A stretch of 64,000 nt of DNA from Loripinus fragilis (lineage: Eukaryota; Mollusca; Bivalvia; Lucinida; Lucinidae). Shown here piece after piece: positions 11,207 through 20,700 of this stretch. The notes beneath the pieces were generated by a model that was given only the letters and a program-made list of their open reading frames with translations, had not been told where the DNA came from and did not search any database. Numbering within the stretch: the first letter of the stretch is position 1; each line of letters opens with the position of its first letter. Where the stretch lies: contig OZ026524.1 in NCBI GenBank assembly GCA_964019695.1, positions 68,649,074 to 68,713,073 on the forward strand, read 5' to 3'. The position numbers and the translations under genes were made by a program.

Positions 11207-11848
11207 ATGACTGTTCAATGCTACCTACCATGTATCTGTGTGCTAATGATTGTGGCGACAACAATGGCATTCCCTAGGTTTAACCCTCAAACAACGACCC
11301 ATCAAGACAAGATAACCTACTGTGATTCACTCGCCCTTCAAACGGTTCTCACGAATTTGGAACTTCCATTAGAGCAGTCTAACTTCCGGTCTCCACCGGA
11401 AGACATAGCACTGGAAGACGGGTTACCGATTTACGATGCTTCAGCCAAATTGGACCTCATCAAAACTGCAAGGGAACTGCTAGAAACACTAGAGACTAGT
11501 TTGTTTACATCTCCAACGCAGGAAATACGAACATTTCAGTATAATATATTCAAAGAATACAACAAAATAAGAGACACGTGTCTCTCACAGTATACGATAA
11601 AGAACCAATATCCGGATGTATCAGTGAGCGGTAACAGAGCTGAGGATCGGTCTTTGTCAGAAGATCTCAATGCAGGCCTGTTTAAACGTGGAAATCAACA
11701 AGGTCTTACATTGAATCCAACTGGGTGGAGAAAAAGGAGGGCGACAAGCAAGAAGAGCGATGAAGATTACGAAGATTTCGTGGTAAACGTGAGGCAGCTT
11801 CTAGACAAACGCCGAAGAAGATTACAGTTCAACCCTACAGGATGGTGA
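11207..11848 (+). CDS. Secreted neuropeptide/prohormone-like precursor with two NPTGW peptides
   Basis: This is a 213-residue single-exon ORF with an ATG start. Residues 1-21 form a signal peptide (hydrophobic CICVLMIVATTMA, likely cut before FPRFN). Residues 22-160 include a helical-looking segment and two cysteines (C39, C125) that could form a disulfide. The C-terminal part reads as a prohormone: KR (160-161), GNQQGLTLNPTGW (162-174), RKRR (175-178), an acidic spacer (179-200), KRRRR (201-205), then LQFNPTGW (206-213) and stop. Convertase cleavage at these basic sites would free two related peptides sharing L-x-[LF]-NPTGW. Neither is followed by Gly, so both should end in free Trp acid. 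RFNPQT just after the signal peptide may be a decayed third copy. I do not recognise the family. The Trp-ending peptides faintly recall AKH/RPCH peptides but lack pGlu and amidation. Function as a signalling peptide is inferred from architecture only. Confidence 0.8.
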   Translation: MTVQCYLPCICVLMIVATTMAFPRFNPQTTTHQDKITYCDSLALQTVLTNLELPLEQSNFRSPPEDIALEDGLPIYDASAKLDLIKTARELLETLETSLFTSPTQEIRTFQYNIFKEYNKIRDTCLSQYTIKNQYPDVSVSGNRAEDRSLSEDLNAGLFKRGNQQGLTLNPTGWRKRRATSKKSDEDYEDFVVNVRQLLDKRRRRLQFNPTGW

Positions 11849-11999
11849 AGTTGTGATACAAAAAAGAAAAGAAAAAGAAACTCATTTTCTCCAAATATTT
11901 TCCTCATGAAATTTACAAATAGAGCAATGAAATAATCATGGTAAATCTTTCAATCAGTGGCAAAGGTCGTAATACTTACATGAACAATATATTTTAACA

Positions 12000-12005
12000 A
12001 TTAAA
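12000..12005 (+). terminator. Possible polyadenylation signal ATTAAA
   Basis: ATTAAA occurs about 150 bp after the precursor's stop codon. It is a common variant signal, but a chance match in AT-rich DNA is possible. Confidence 0.3.
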
Positions 12006-12033
12006 CTAAAGAAAAGTCTTGATGTTGAAAAAC

Positions 12034-12220
12034 TTTTTCATGCTTAACTCAACTGTCTTGCTTATACAGGTTAAAATGCCAGCTGCTGTTGGCAGTTTAA
12101 CATTTATAAGCAGGTTATATACAATATCTGAGTGTTTCAAGCTGGAAAAATTGTAGTTTCTCAGTATTGTACTTTCTTTGAGCACTTGAAAACTCATGCT
12201 CAGTTGAACTTAACATGAAA
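12034..12220. mobile_element. MITE family M3, copy 1
   Basis: The left end TTTTTCATGCTTAACTCAAC and the right end CTCATGCTCAGTTGAACTTA are inverted repeats, and a central hairpin lies around GCCAGCTGCTGTTGGCA. A second copy at 50938-51388 has the same ends and centre but is split by another repeat. It lies just beyond the precursor gene's probable 3' end. Confidence 0.7.
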
Positions 12221-12298
12221 ACTGATTTATAACCTCGAGGTCTGGTCACAAAATGACCAAGTAGCGGTATGCATCATTGACATACAATGTACACTTAG

Positions 12299-12580
12299 CA
12301 AATTTCTAATTGGTCACCTTACATTTACGCTAGTTTTGAAAGTAAGATTCGGCCATACAAAATCCATGCTTCTATAAATAAACCAAGGCTTTGCCGAGAC
12401 TCTGCGGGTTATTTCATATAAAAATGACTTGTATTTCTTGCAAAGACGATGCTAGAGTAAATGTAACCTTTTAAAAAAAGTCACATTTTCTACAATACAA
12501 AATATTCCACAGAGATGCTATCCATTTGTATTTGCTTCACTCGGACTCGTCTTTTCTGTTACGTAATAACATGAAGACAA
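12299..12580 (+). repeat. Dispersed repeat R1, copy 2
   Basis: Inverted, diverged copy of 1-346. Order and spacing of shared blocks are conserved (AATTTCTAAT, TTGAAAGTAAGATTCGG, CAAGGCTTTGCCGAGACTC, GACGATGCTAGAGTAAATGT, TTTTCTGTTACGTAATA). Confidence 0.6.
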
Positions 12581-13358
12581 ACACGACCAGCAGCTAAATT
12601 ATAGAAATTCAGTTTATGCTTGCAATTTTTAAGAAGTTCGCACTGTTCTGTACGCCTTATTATCTGCGACACGGCATTGGAATTTTCAGCGTTTATTCAT
12701 TTATACTAGACGCTACTGTTCTAGTTTGGAAATTAAAAAAATGCAACTTGCCATCAAATTGATTTTTAAGTTTTACATTTAAACCAGAAGTGCGCAGCAG
12801 CAGTGAAGTGTTTGTCATCACAAAATGGATGAATCGAGTTCTATTCTGTTAGGCCATTCTTGTTCAGATACAATAAAATGCATACAACAGTAAAAATCTG
12901 CTTTTGTCCAAATTTCAAGTGTTTGGTGATTTTTATGGCGGCTTGACCAGTTTATTACCAACTGCACTTAAATTTGATATAAAACTTCACTTAAAACAGT
13001 TTTCTCTAAAAAGCTAATTTTTGCATTCTTAGCCAAAATACTGTGGATTGAAAGACAACTTGTCTGAAAGACCGCTAAACTTTTATCCATTAAACTGTAC
13101 ATATTGAGACAAAAACTCATTTCAATGTTATTAGCGCTGGTGCAGAAATAATGAGTTCAAAAAATGACCAATTAGAAATTTTGTTGAGTGTACAGAGGAG
13201 ATCTAAAAGCTTCTTAAGTCGAAATAAATTTGAGATGCATTTGATTTGGATTATTGAGCATACTTCTTTATTTCCTCCTTTTTTCCTACCGTAAAGCACA
13301 GGATCGATATGGACTTGTTATAATTTGCCCATTATTTAAACCTGTGTTTTGGATGCTG

Positions 13359-13406
13359 AAAAGAACCATCTCACTGAGACGGTTCTTTTGAGCACCCACA
13401 ACATAT
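13359..13406 (+). repeat. Hairpin repeat R2 with CCCACAACATAT tail
   Basis: AAAAGAACC..GGTTCTTTT forms a hairpin around ATCTCACTGAGAC, followed by GAGCACCCACAACATATAT. Related copies are visible near 3941-3991, 21735-21793 and 26147-26192, all with the AGAACCGTCT core and the cACCCACAACA tail. The flanks 12581-13358 and 13407-13563 show nothing else recognisable. Confidence 0.65.
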
Positions 13407-13563
13407 ATTTTTTATGAGAAATTACACACTCCTATCGGGGCGGGAGGCTGAAGCAAAGGCAGCGTTAAGATGTCCTTTTGATGTACACACATACTATAAT
13501 GGTCGGAAAGCAGGGAACTATTCGGTTTTCGATAAAGGATCATTTATATAGGCAAACTCACTG

Positions 13564-13870
13564 GGCCACCGTAGCGCAGTCGGTAGCAAATTGGACTGCA
13601 GATCCAGGGGTCGTTCGATGATGCCGGCCAGGTCACATACTTCATGAAATAATATCTACGCCATTTGATTCAGCCATTTGATTCAGCCATTCTCCTCCTT
13701 CCGCTGATTCAAGAAGGGTTGTTGTCAGTCACAAGCAAATAGTGAGCACGAAGTATTGGTACGCCACTGAGTCAAGCATGCCCAGGAAAAAGTGTGGTTA
13801 GGTGAACCTGACCGTCTCGACATGACAATAGCTGTTGACTGGGTCATAAAACCTCAAACCAAACAAAACA
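13564..13870 (+). mobile_element. tRNA-derived SINE
   Basis: The head GGCCACCGTAGCGCAGTCGG is A-box-like, followed by GCAGATCCAGGGGTCG in place of a canonical B-box. The tail is GTTGACTGGGTCATAAAACC followed by a short A-rich CAAACCAAACAAAAC end. The body includes a duplicated 14-bp CCATTTGATTCAGC. The tail matches the SINE at 9816-10029, while the heads differ, as seen when SINEs acquire new tRNA heads. Confidence 0.65.
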
Positions 13871-14177
13871 CGCTCACTCCCCTGGACTTAATCTGTTTTC
13901 AACTTGTTCAATAGAATGGTTAATTTATCAATGTAAAGCATTTGGAAAAAATGAGAAATATATGTCGGTTGTTTCTTGTTAATTTGAATACTTATTTGAT
14001 TTGAACGAAAATAGGATTGAGCTGTGATCCAAAATGCACGTTAGCCAGTCCACGAACTTTTTGGTACTTATCGCATCGGCCAGCAGCTGAGCGAGGCTCA
14101 GACGAGTCTGCGCATTCGCGCAGTCTCGCCAGAGTCTTCGCTGCTCGCATCCGCAAAGTAAATACAGAGGAGTCAAA

Positions 14178-14424
14178 AATAGTAAGTGAGTATGACCAGG
14201 AAATACCACAATCACAAATTACAGACAAACCCGTGGCACCGCTAGGAAGAGCCACACAACAATCACGAGACACCAGGAGGACAAACTAAGCAAAGCAACA
14301 ACCCCTCTCTTCCCCATCAAGATGATTGCAAAACTAGAATGGACACAAAGTAATGCACACCAAAAATAGAGCAATTACAGAATCCCACAATGGGAGTAAC
14401 AATAAACAACGAATCAACAACAAC
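14178..14424 (+). repeat. Dispersed repeat R3, copy 1
   Basis: About 247 bp matching 51048-51293 with high similarity, including GTAAGTGAGTATGA, CCATCAAGATGATTGCAA, ACTAGAATGGACA and an ACAATAAAC end. It is non-coding. At 51048 the same unit sits inside a MITE, which gives its boundaries. Confidence 0.75.
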
Positions 14425-15540
14425 ATAACGGACAGCAGCCTAAGCCACTAGGGGATTTAAATGCATTTTACTTGTCTCAAATCTTCGCCCTAGATTCAGC
14501 TGTTGTTGAAGCACAAAACATGTTAAGCTCGCATGAAGGTTTCCTAACTATTGCAATGTATCATCATAGAGAAACAATCAAATCAAAATTAACAAACTAT
14601 GATGAAACAAGGAAAAGGGTTCATGACTCACAGATCGTCAGAGCCCAAGAAAACCCCAAGTTGAGCCACGGTGGGCCCAGTTACAGACAAGCATCAGGCA
14701 CCAACCCACCGATTAAAGCTTTACGCCAGAGCCGTTATTGAGTTAGATTTTTTTTATTTCCTCCTGCTAGGAGAGTTACAAAACACATACACAAATTACA
14801 TTATATACAAAATAGCATACACTACCAACTTTGCTCAGCACGTATCTGTCAAAGTAAGCTTCAATTATTGGAACAAAGTTGAAAATAGCTTTAACGTATA
14901 ATACAAAATAAATGTATTGAACGAATTGGGCCAGAATATTAACCGTCACATTATGCCATTTATGCTTAACTTCAATTTGCGCAGCCCTCGTGCTGACGCG
15001 AAATGCAAGAGTTCTTCAAATTAGTTGTCAAGCAATGAATTTCCACAAGTCTATAATTGCAGCCCATGAATACAACATCCAAGAGAACTTGACTAAACCA
15101 TAGGGCAGAACTTTGTAAATAACCATTCAATTTATATCTTTGAGTTGAGCACCATCTCTGACTGAGATTATGTCTATACCATAAAATATAGTTGCAATTA
15201 AGTATATGCTTCAATTAGGTGACCTAATAGCATCTATGGCTCTAGTGCTTTCAGCTTCAGCTCAATTGCTACAACTAAGACCCAAGTACCATAGACGCCA
15301 CTATGCCACCAACATGTCCAATTAGTTGCATTAGTTCGCTTATCGGTGGGTCAGAGCAGGTGTATGGTTGCAATCGCGAAGACCAAGCATCTGTTCTCAA
15401 AAACGAAAAGGTCAGTTGTTGTAGGTAAGCCATATCGTGTGCAAGGCTGGTAGACACAAATACCAAAACCTAGTACAATCATCAGAAAATATTGAAACAA
15501 AATCTACCCGTTCTTCGCCTAGGAATGCTGATGTAGGTTT
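14425..15540. other. Possible retroelement debris; no supported gene
   Basis: The frame at 14472-14741 (89 codons, no ATG start) contains DETRK. A similar nucleotide phrase (TGATGAAACAAGGAAAA) recurs at 15831-15847, so both may derive from the same element. I do not recognise any domain. The remainder is plain AT-rich sequence. Confidence 0.3.
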
Positions 15541-15735
15541 AGTTGTTTGATTTGATTCTTTACGCCCCATCAATAATCTTTCAGTTAAACAAGGACGGGT
15601 CTTCCTGGGTTGAACCTAGGATAAATGTGTCTTGCTCAAGAACCACAACCACAACGCAGTGACGACGGTGAGGCTCGAACCCGTGACCCTTCGGTCTCGA
15701 GTCAAGCACTCTACCACTGAGTCACTGCGCTCCCG
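15541..15735 (-). mobile_element. tRNA-derived SINE (minus strand)
   Basis: Read on the minus strand: head GAGCGCAGTGACTCAGTGGT (A-box-like), B-box GGGTTCGAGCC, body GAGCAAGACACATTTATCC and GGTTCAACCCAGGAAGACC, and tail ATTGATGGGGCGTAAAGAAT. Nearly the same element occurs at 55963-56162, with a partial copy at 17578-17675. Confidence 0.8.
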
Positions 15736-15966
15736 CTGATGTAAGTGAAGTTTTATCTATAGCATCACAAGTGCCATTACTTGCCATTCACTCGCAATTG
15801 TCCGGTCACTTCCGCTCCCTGGGGGTGACTTTGATGAAACAAGGAAAACGGCTGAGTATCTTAAGGAGTATGAACATCAGTCAGGCCGGTCGTGGTCAGT
15901 TATTGAAAATGCTGATAACTCTTAAACCGCTAGGTATACTTGAATCAAAATTGCAAACTTATCTAC

Positions 15967-16078
15967 ATCCCAGTTAGCATGTGAAATAGGGTGGCTATCG
16001 GCCCGCCAGCGAAACGCCATCCGAATGGCGTTTCGCTGGCGGGCTGATAGTGGCCCGAGATTTGGTGCTGGCTGGGAT
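15967..16078. mobile_element. Foldback MITE, 112 bp
   Basis: The arms read CCCGCCAGCGAAACGCCAT and its complement around a 4-bp centre (CCGA), with outer ends ATCCCAG..CTGGGAT. Pairing extends imperfectly over about 54 bp per arm. One arm is also present at 3551-3607. Confidence 0.8.
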
Positions 16079-16378
16079 TGTCTAGCCACTGTTATGCAAA
16101 ACAATGACGACGTACAAAACTGCTAAAATCACAAAATCTATGTGCAATTGAAGCATATGCAAATCAAAATTATCAATAACAATAATATTTTAAAGACTTG
16201 ATAAGGTACATGTATCATCATTTTGCACTGTAATCACTGTGTGAGTCTGTCCATCCATCTAATTTGCTTTCCACATATTCCTTCTGGCACCGGATACTGA
16301 TTAATTACATTCACCACGGGTTGCACATTATAGTCCTTTGATTTTTCAGTCACTCCCGGTTAAAGGCTTAACTTTACC

Positions 16379-16520
16379 CACAGGAGCTTGAAGTTCGATC
16401 CTAAAATCACCCCTATAGCCTCAAAACCAAAAGCTCACAATGTCATTACGTAGTGACACCGTGAGCTTTTGGTTTTGAGGCTATATAGGTGATATAAGGA
16501 CCAAACTTCAAGCTCCTGTG
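16379..16520. mobile_element. Foldback MITE, 142 bp
   Basis: The outer ends CACAGGAGCTTGAAGTT and AACTTCAAGCTCCTGTG pair, and inner arms built on AGCCTCAAAACCAAAAGCTC pair over about 60 bp in total, leaving a ~22-bp loop (ATGTCATTACGTAGTGACA region). A decayed right half is present at about 23698-23765. Confidence 0.85.
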
Positions 16521-16649
16521 CTTTACCTCAGTTCTCTACTGTCTTTTACAAAATGTTAATGCAGATCAGCTAGCTGATCAAGAACTACACTGTTTCTCAT
16601 CCACACGATAAATTCAGAAGCTCATATAATATGTACATATTGTGCGCGC

Positions 16650-16825
16650 GGTGCGCAGTGGCTCACTTTGAAGAGCGTGTGATTGGAGATAGAGAGCACA
16701 CCGCCGGCGGAGTCGCTATTTTGTCTTTGAGTAGGACATTTTATTCTCTGTATAGTACTGGTTCAACATAGGATGACAGGTAAATCGTCCCGATATTACT
16801 AAAATTGTTGACTGGGACGTTAAGT
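16650..16825 (+). mobile_element. tRNA-derived SINE, diverged
   Basis: The head GGTGCGCAGTGGCTCACTTT is A-box-like and the body has GTCTTTGAGTAGGACATTTT and TAGTACTGGTTCAACATAGG. The end is TTGTTGACTGGGACGTTAAG. The body matches the other SINEs in the window, but the B-box region is eroded. Confidence 0.6.
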
Positions 16826-17373
16826 ATGAAAAGTATCATGAGCATGCGCACACTTCTTAAATCGAATACGGTACAAACTTTAGCAACTGTCCCTGTTTTA
16901 GATATATTTGCACTTAAGATCGCAGAAAAAAGATTTTTTACACAACTCGACGCATACATGTATGACCGTCAGTACAACGAGCGCATCGTTGAACTCGCCT
17001 CGGGTCGCGAATCGAGCTCACGCAGTCCGCCATCTTGACGCACAGTATTATTTTACTCACTTGACAGAGGGTGTAGTGTCCCAAACAAACTTCTTATTTT
17101 ATTATACATCTATAAATGATTCATCTTTTGAACTGTCTGTTTTCTGGCTATCTGATACAGAAAGTCGGATCAACGAGCTGAGGTTTTCTGACTCTGTATC
17201 ACTATCCTTTAAAAAGAGGCTAACGTCGGTTACCTGCTTTTGCGGCGACGTAACGTAACGTTTATTTCAAGCATGGAACCATTCGGCAAACCTCGTATGA
17301 CTACGAGAGCCTTCGTCATTGACTCGGCTGTATATCGGACGTCGCCATATTGGAACTACTTTCGCTTTTAAAA

Positions 17374-17480
17374 ATGGCGGCCACAACAACAACAGTCTCG
17401 CTTCGCAAAAATAATGGCAAAATACTTTCTATCAATAGCTGCAACTACTTTACTGTTGGTGTTTGCCATATTGTCATGTA
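17374..17480 (+). CDS. Candidate first coding exon with signal-peptide-like frame
   Basis: The context AAAAATGGCGGCC at 17371 resembles the YY1-type start-site motif of animal housekeeping genes, and the preceding ~200 bp is rich in CpG relative to its surroundings. The exon would end at 17480 because GTGAGTAA (17481-17488) is a consensus donor. Two frames open here. One begins at 17374 (MAATTTTVSLRKNNGK). The other begins at the ATG at 17414 and reads MAKYFLSIAATTLLLVFAIL, a convincing signal peptide or membrane anchor. I found no downstream exon, so the gene, if real, has a long intron that includes the minus-strand RNase H ORF. A chance combination is possible. Confidence 0.3.
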
Positions 17481-17577
17481 GTGAGTAACAGTTTTTACAA
17501 GGTTTGAACGCCAACAAATTTTTGTGCTGCCGAGTGAAATAGATTTCACGTTTTCCCTTGCATTGACAGATAAGGAG

Positions 17578-17675
17578 TCAACAATCTTTCAGTTAAACAG
17601 GGACGGGTCTTCCTGAGTTGAACCAGTACTAAGCTAGGATAAATGTGTCTTGCTCAAGGACGACAACGCAACATA
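17578..17675 (-). mobile_element. Partial SINE (body and tail only)
   Basis: Contains the same CAACAATCTTTCAGTTAAAC, GGACGGGTCTTCCTGAG and GGATAAATGTGTCTTGCTCA blocks as 15541-15735 and 55963-56162. The tRNA-like head is missing or unrecognisable. Confidence 0.7.
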
Positions 17676-17856
17676 CCTATCCCCCCGAGCAGTTTCAGTT
17701 TGAAAAAGTGAGTGTTTAACATCCCACCAGCAGGCAGCAGAGCTTTCTGTATTTAGGCCATCAGGCCACATAAACTCGCAGGTATCTTCTTATCACTGGT
17801 ATTACTACACTTGTATTGACTGGCGGTATGCGGTGATGCGTGTTATGACTTTTATT

Positions 17857-19092
17857 TTAATTTTGTGTGGCAAAACGCCTGGTTTCTGCCACAAAGTTCT
17901 CCAGTTCTGTTAGTATGACGCTTCTCCAGTCTTTGTAAATGTCGTCCTGTTTTGCATCTAACAATAGGTTCATGTCCAAATGTATGATGCCGCATGTTTC
18001 GAAGAGCTTTTTTCTCATTAATTCTCTGGCTGTATCAAACTCATTGCACTCAAGCAGGTAGTGACTGACAGTTTCCTTTGCTCCACACTTACATAAATCA
18101 GAGTCTTTGAAATTACACTTATGTAGGTATTCATTAAGACCTACATAGCCTGTCCTTAATTGAGATATAATACTCTCCCCTACTGTTGATGCAAATGAAT
18201 GTTTTAATGTATGTCCCACATTAGGTCTAAATGTATATAGGTTTCTACCTCTGTCTGAAGTCTCCCATCTACTCTGCCACTTTATGTTACCGGATTCTTT
18301 TGCTGCCATCTTCACATCACCAAATGAGGACACAGCTTGGAGATCTTCAGCATCTTTGGCTTCCTGAGCTGCTTCCTTTGCCTGTTGATCAGCCAGCTCA
18401 TTTCCTTTGATGTTTGCATGCCCAGGCGACCAAGACAGCTCTACCTCTACTCTTAAATCCTGTAACCTATTTATTTCTGACTTTACCTCTTGAGTTGTAG
18501 ACCTATGAGATTTCGCTTCCCAACCAAGCGTCAACTGTCCAACCGCACTCTGGCTGTCAGAAAAAATATGGACCTTTCTTAAGCCTGAAGGTTTCTGTGT
18601 TTTGTACCTATAGATGTATTGAAGGGCCATTTTAATTGCAACTACCTCACCAAGGAGAATAGATCCTCTGCTGCTCACTGGCTGCTTTAGCAAAACGGGT
18701 TCACTTACTCCTGGAGGAAAGACACAAGCTCCAGCACCACAGGGTCCAGGATTTCCAAGACAGGAGCCATCTGTGAAAACAACTGCTGTTCCATCATCAC
18801 AACTGTCCAGAATGCCACCAATTATCTCTCTAGACAATTCCTCTTGATCTCCTGTCCTTGACTTTGAAGAACCAAGGATATTCCAATATTCAGGTTTCTG
18901 TTTACTTGGTTGTAGAGAGTCTAAGTAGTTACACTCCTTCTCTAAGTTGTTTAATGAAACACCAGTATTCGAAACCATATCTGCCACCTGCATGTTCATT
19001 TTCCCAAATGGGGATAACCTCTGCTCAGTTTCCTCTTTGTCCTGGAAATTATCCCAACTAACTTTTATGTTTTCTTCATCCCCCTTCATCAT
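17857..19092 (-). CDS. RNase H-type ORF derived from a non-LTR retrotransposon
   Basis: This is a 411-codon ORF with an ATG start (MMKGDEENIK). Residues ~102-245 form an RNase H fold with all four acidic residues visible: D108 in FTDGSCLGNPGP, E149 in LGEVVA, D179 in FSDSQSA and D235 in GNELAD, plus H225 in SPGHANIKG. RNase H cuts the RNA strand of RNA:DNA hybrids during reverse transcription. The C-terminus carries a metal-binding-like C334-x-C336..H344..C349 (CKCGAKETVSHYLLEC), typical of LINE polyprotein ends. The frame stays open about 19 codons upstream of the ATG (ending in VIEELAVRQAVRI) without another ATG, so the ORF is probably the 3' piece of a longer LINE ORF. No reverse transcriptase is seen nearby. 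The intact catalytic site suggests recent insertion or retained use. Confidence 0.75.
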   Translation of the reverse strand: MMKGDEENIKVSWDNFQDKEETEQRLSPFGKMNMQVADMVSNTGVSLNNLEKECNYLDSLQPSKQKPEYWNILGSSKSRTGDQEELSREIIGGILDSCDDGTAVVFTDGSCLGNPGPCGAGACVFPPGVSEPVLLKQPVSSRGSILLGEVVAIKMALQYIYRYKTQKPSGLRKVHIFSDSQSAVGQLTLGWEAKSHRSTTQEVKSEINRLQDLRVEVELSWSPGHANIKGNELADQQAKEAAQEAKDAEDLQAVSSFGDVKMAAKESGNIKWQSRWETSDRGRNLYTFRPNVGHTLKHSFASTVGESIISQLRTGYVGLNEYLHKCNFKDSDLCKCGAKETVSHYLLECNEFDTARELMRKKLFETCGIIHLDMNLLLDAKQDDIYKDWRSVILTELENFVAETRRFATQN

Positions 19093-19125
19093 TATCCGGA
19101 CGGCTTGTCTAACAGCCAGTTCTTC

Positions 19126-19778
19126 AATTACTGAGACTCTTATCTATCTGGCTCTAAGGTCATGGAGACACAGTCACAGCTCAGTCTCATCCGGGGATCG
19201 AACTCTAGGACCCCTGGATAAATCATCAGTGTTACATTACATGTTTTGTTTTGATTCTGTACGACACATTCAACAATCTTTTCAGTCGCCAGACAGGGCT
19301 AGACTCTAGATCGAGGGGTTGCAGGTTTGGGCCTCACCAGGGGCACTGGCTTGTGTCCACCACTGAGCTCCTAATTTTATCCGTCTGCCAGGGTTTGTTC
19401 CCATTCATCTCCCCACGAACCCTACCAGGGGTTGGTTGGCTGTTTCCTTATTCCCCTGAATGAAATTACTTATCCCCACTCCTGTACCCCAAACATAAAA
19501 TTCACCTTGTTCCTCCATTTCCCAAGCCCCTGGATGGGCCTCAAGAATGTTTAGCTGATTCCATTGCATAAAGTCAAATTTTGAGAAAATTAAATTTTGT
19601 TCCTCGACCCCTTCTGATGATGGAAATAAAAGAATAAGCGCCATAGGCCCAGTAAAGCAAATATTTTTTAACATAAAATTCTTTATAAATCCATCAATTC
19701 TAACATTTAATTGAACCACCTCATGGAGACAGTTCCTTTGGAAATAACTTTTAATTACTGAGACTCTTATCTATCTGG
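19126..19778. repeat. 600-bp segment bracketed by 26-bp direct repeats
   Basis: AATTACTGAGACTCTTATCT plus ATCTGG (26 bp) is present identically at 19126-19151 and 19753-19778. CATGGAGACA also occurs near both. The interior includes a weak SINE-tail match (19243-19290) and otherwise unrecognised sequence. The repeats may be a long target-site duplication of a retroposed insertion or the edges of a local duplication. Confidence 0.55.
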
Positions 19779-20001
19779 AGGCCTACATGTTCATGGGTGT
19801 CACAATTTGGAGATTTTTACTCTTAATTTTCTGAAAATATGACATTAATACCATGCTTGACTTGTCGGACCCGGTACCATTTCATTCAGGACAAGTTGAA
19901 AATTTCTAGTTACTTGTCCTTGGACAAGTACAAATGTATTAAGTTAATACAATTCTATATTTCATATTTTGATCAATTATTACGAGCTCACATCTTGCAT
20001 T

Positions 20002-20069
20002 GAAAACAGTGTGGATTCTGATCAGCTGGCTTTTTCAGAAGCCAGCTGATCTGGATCTACACTGTTTTC
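20002..20069. repeat. Imperfect hairpin, ~31-bp arms
   Basis: GAAAACAGTGTGGATTCTGA with CAGCTGGCTT pairs with its near-complement ending ACACTGTTTTC around a loop of about 6 bases. The core TGATC-AGCTGGC and the GTGTGGAT..ATCTACAC outer part echo the 866-929 hairpin. Decayed further copies follow (CATCTGATCAGGATCCATAC at about 20080). Confidence 0.75.
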
Positions 20070-20289
20070 AAGTGAAGCCATCTGATCAGGATCCATACTG
20101 TTTACAAGAGTTGATCTGCTTTCATACTGTTTTTGAAAGAATAAATAGTTTAAGCACAGTAAGGTATAAGCTAATTTGTTCTTTTGGACAAGTAAAATAT
20201 TCTATGGACAAGTACATACTGGCTTTTCACTTGTCCCTGGACAAGTAGAAAATATGATTATTTCCACACCCCTGACATTTCATTCAAAT

Positions 20290-20700
20290 TTTCTCGAGAA
20301 AAAGTATTTTGCATATCGCACCATGCTTTCAGCAGTTATGGCCCTTTGTTTATGAAAATTCACTGTTTTAATCTATGTCCGCCCTCTAAGTCGAATAGTT
20401 TTGATCAGAATTTTATGAAACTTGTCACATTGTTTAGTACCATGATGTCTTCTTCAAGTTTGATAATGGTCTATATGTCAGGCACCATGCTTTAAGGAGT
20501 TATTGCCCTTAGTTTATGAAAAATCATCGGTTGAAACAACATCTACTCTCTAACATGAATAGTTTTGATTCGTGGTCACATTATTAAGTGCCATAGTGTG
20601 TTCAAGTTTCAGAATGGCCCATATCGCATCATGCCTTCAGGAGTTATTGCCCTTTGTTAATGACAATTCCCTATTTATACAAATTTGGCAATAGCGGGGG
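20290..20700. repeat. Degenerate tandem repeat, ~160-bp unit, ~3 copies
   Basis: CGCACCATGCTTTCAGCAGT, CACCATGCTTTAAGGAGTTA and GCATCATGCCTTCAGGAGTT mark successive units, each followed by a TATTGCCCTTxGTTTATGA phrase and an AATAGTTTTGAT phrase. It is non-coding. The interval 20701-21100 holds only AT-rich sequence. Confidence 0.6.

Noticed and set aside
11207..11848. Assignment of the precursor to AKH/RPCH, GnRH, APGWamide or tachykinin families
   Set aside because: The Gly-Trp ending is superficially similar, but pGlu start, amidation Gly and the diagnostic residues of each family are missing.
14472..14741. 89-codon ORF beginning at TTG
   Set aside because: No ATG and no recognisable domain; mentioned only as possible retroelement debris.
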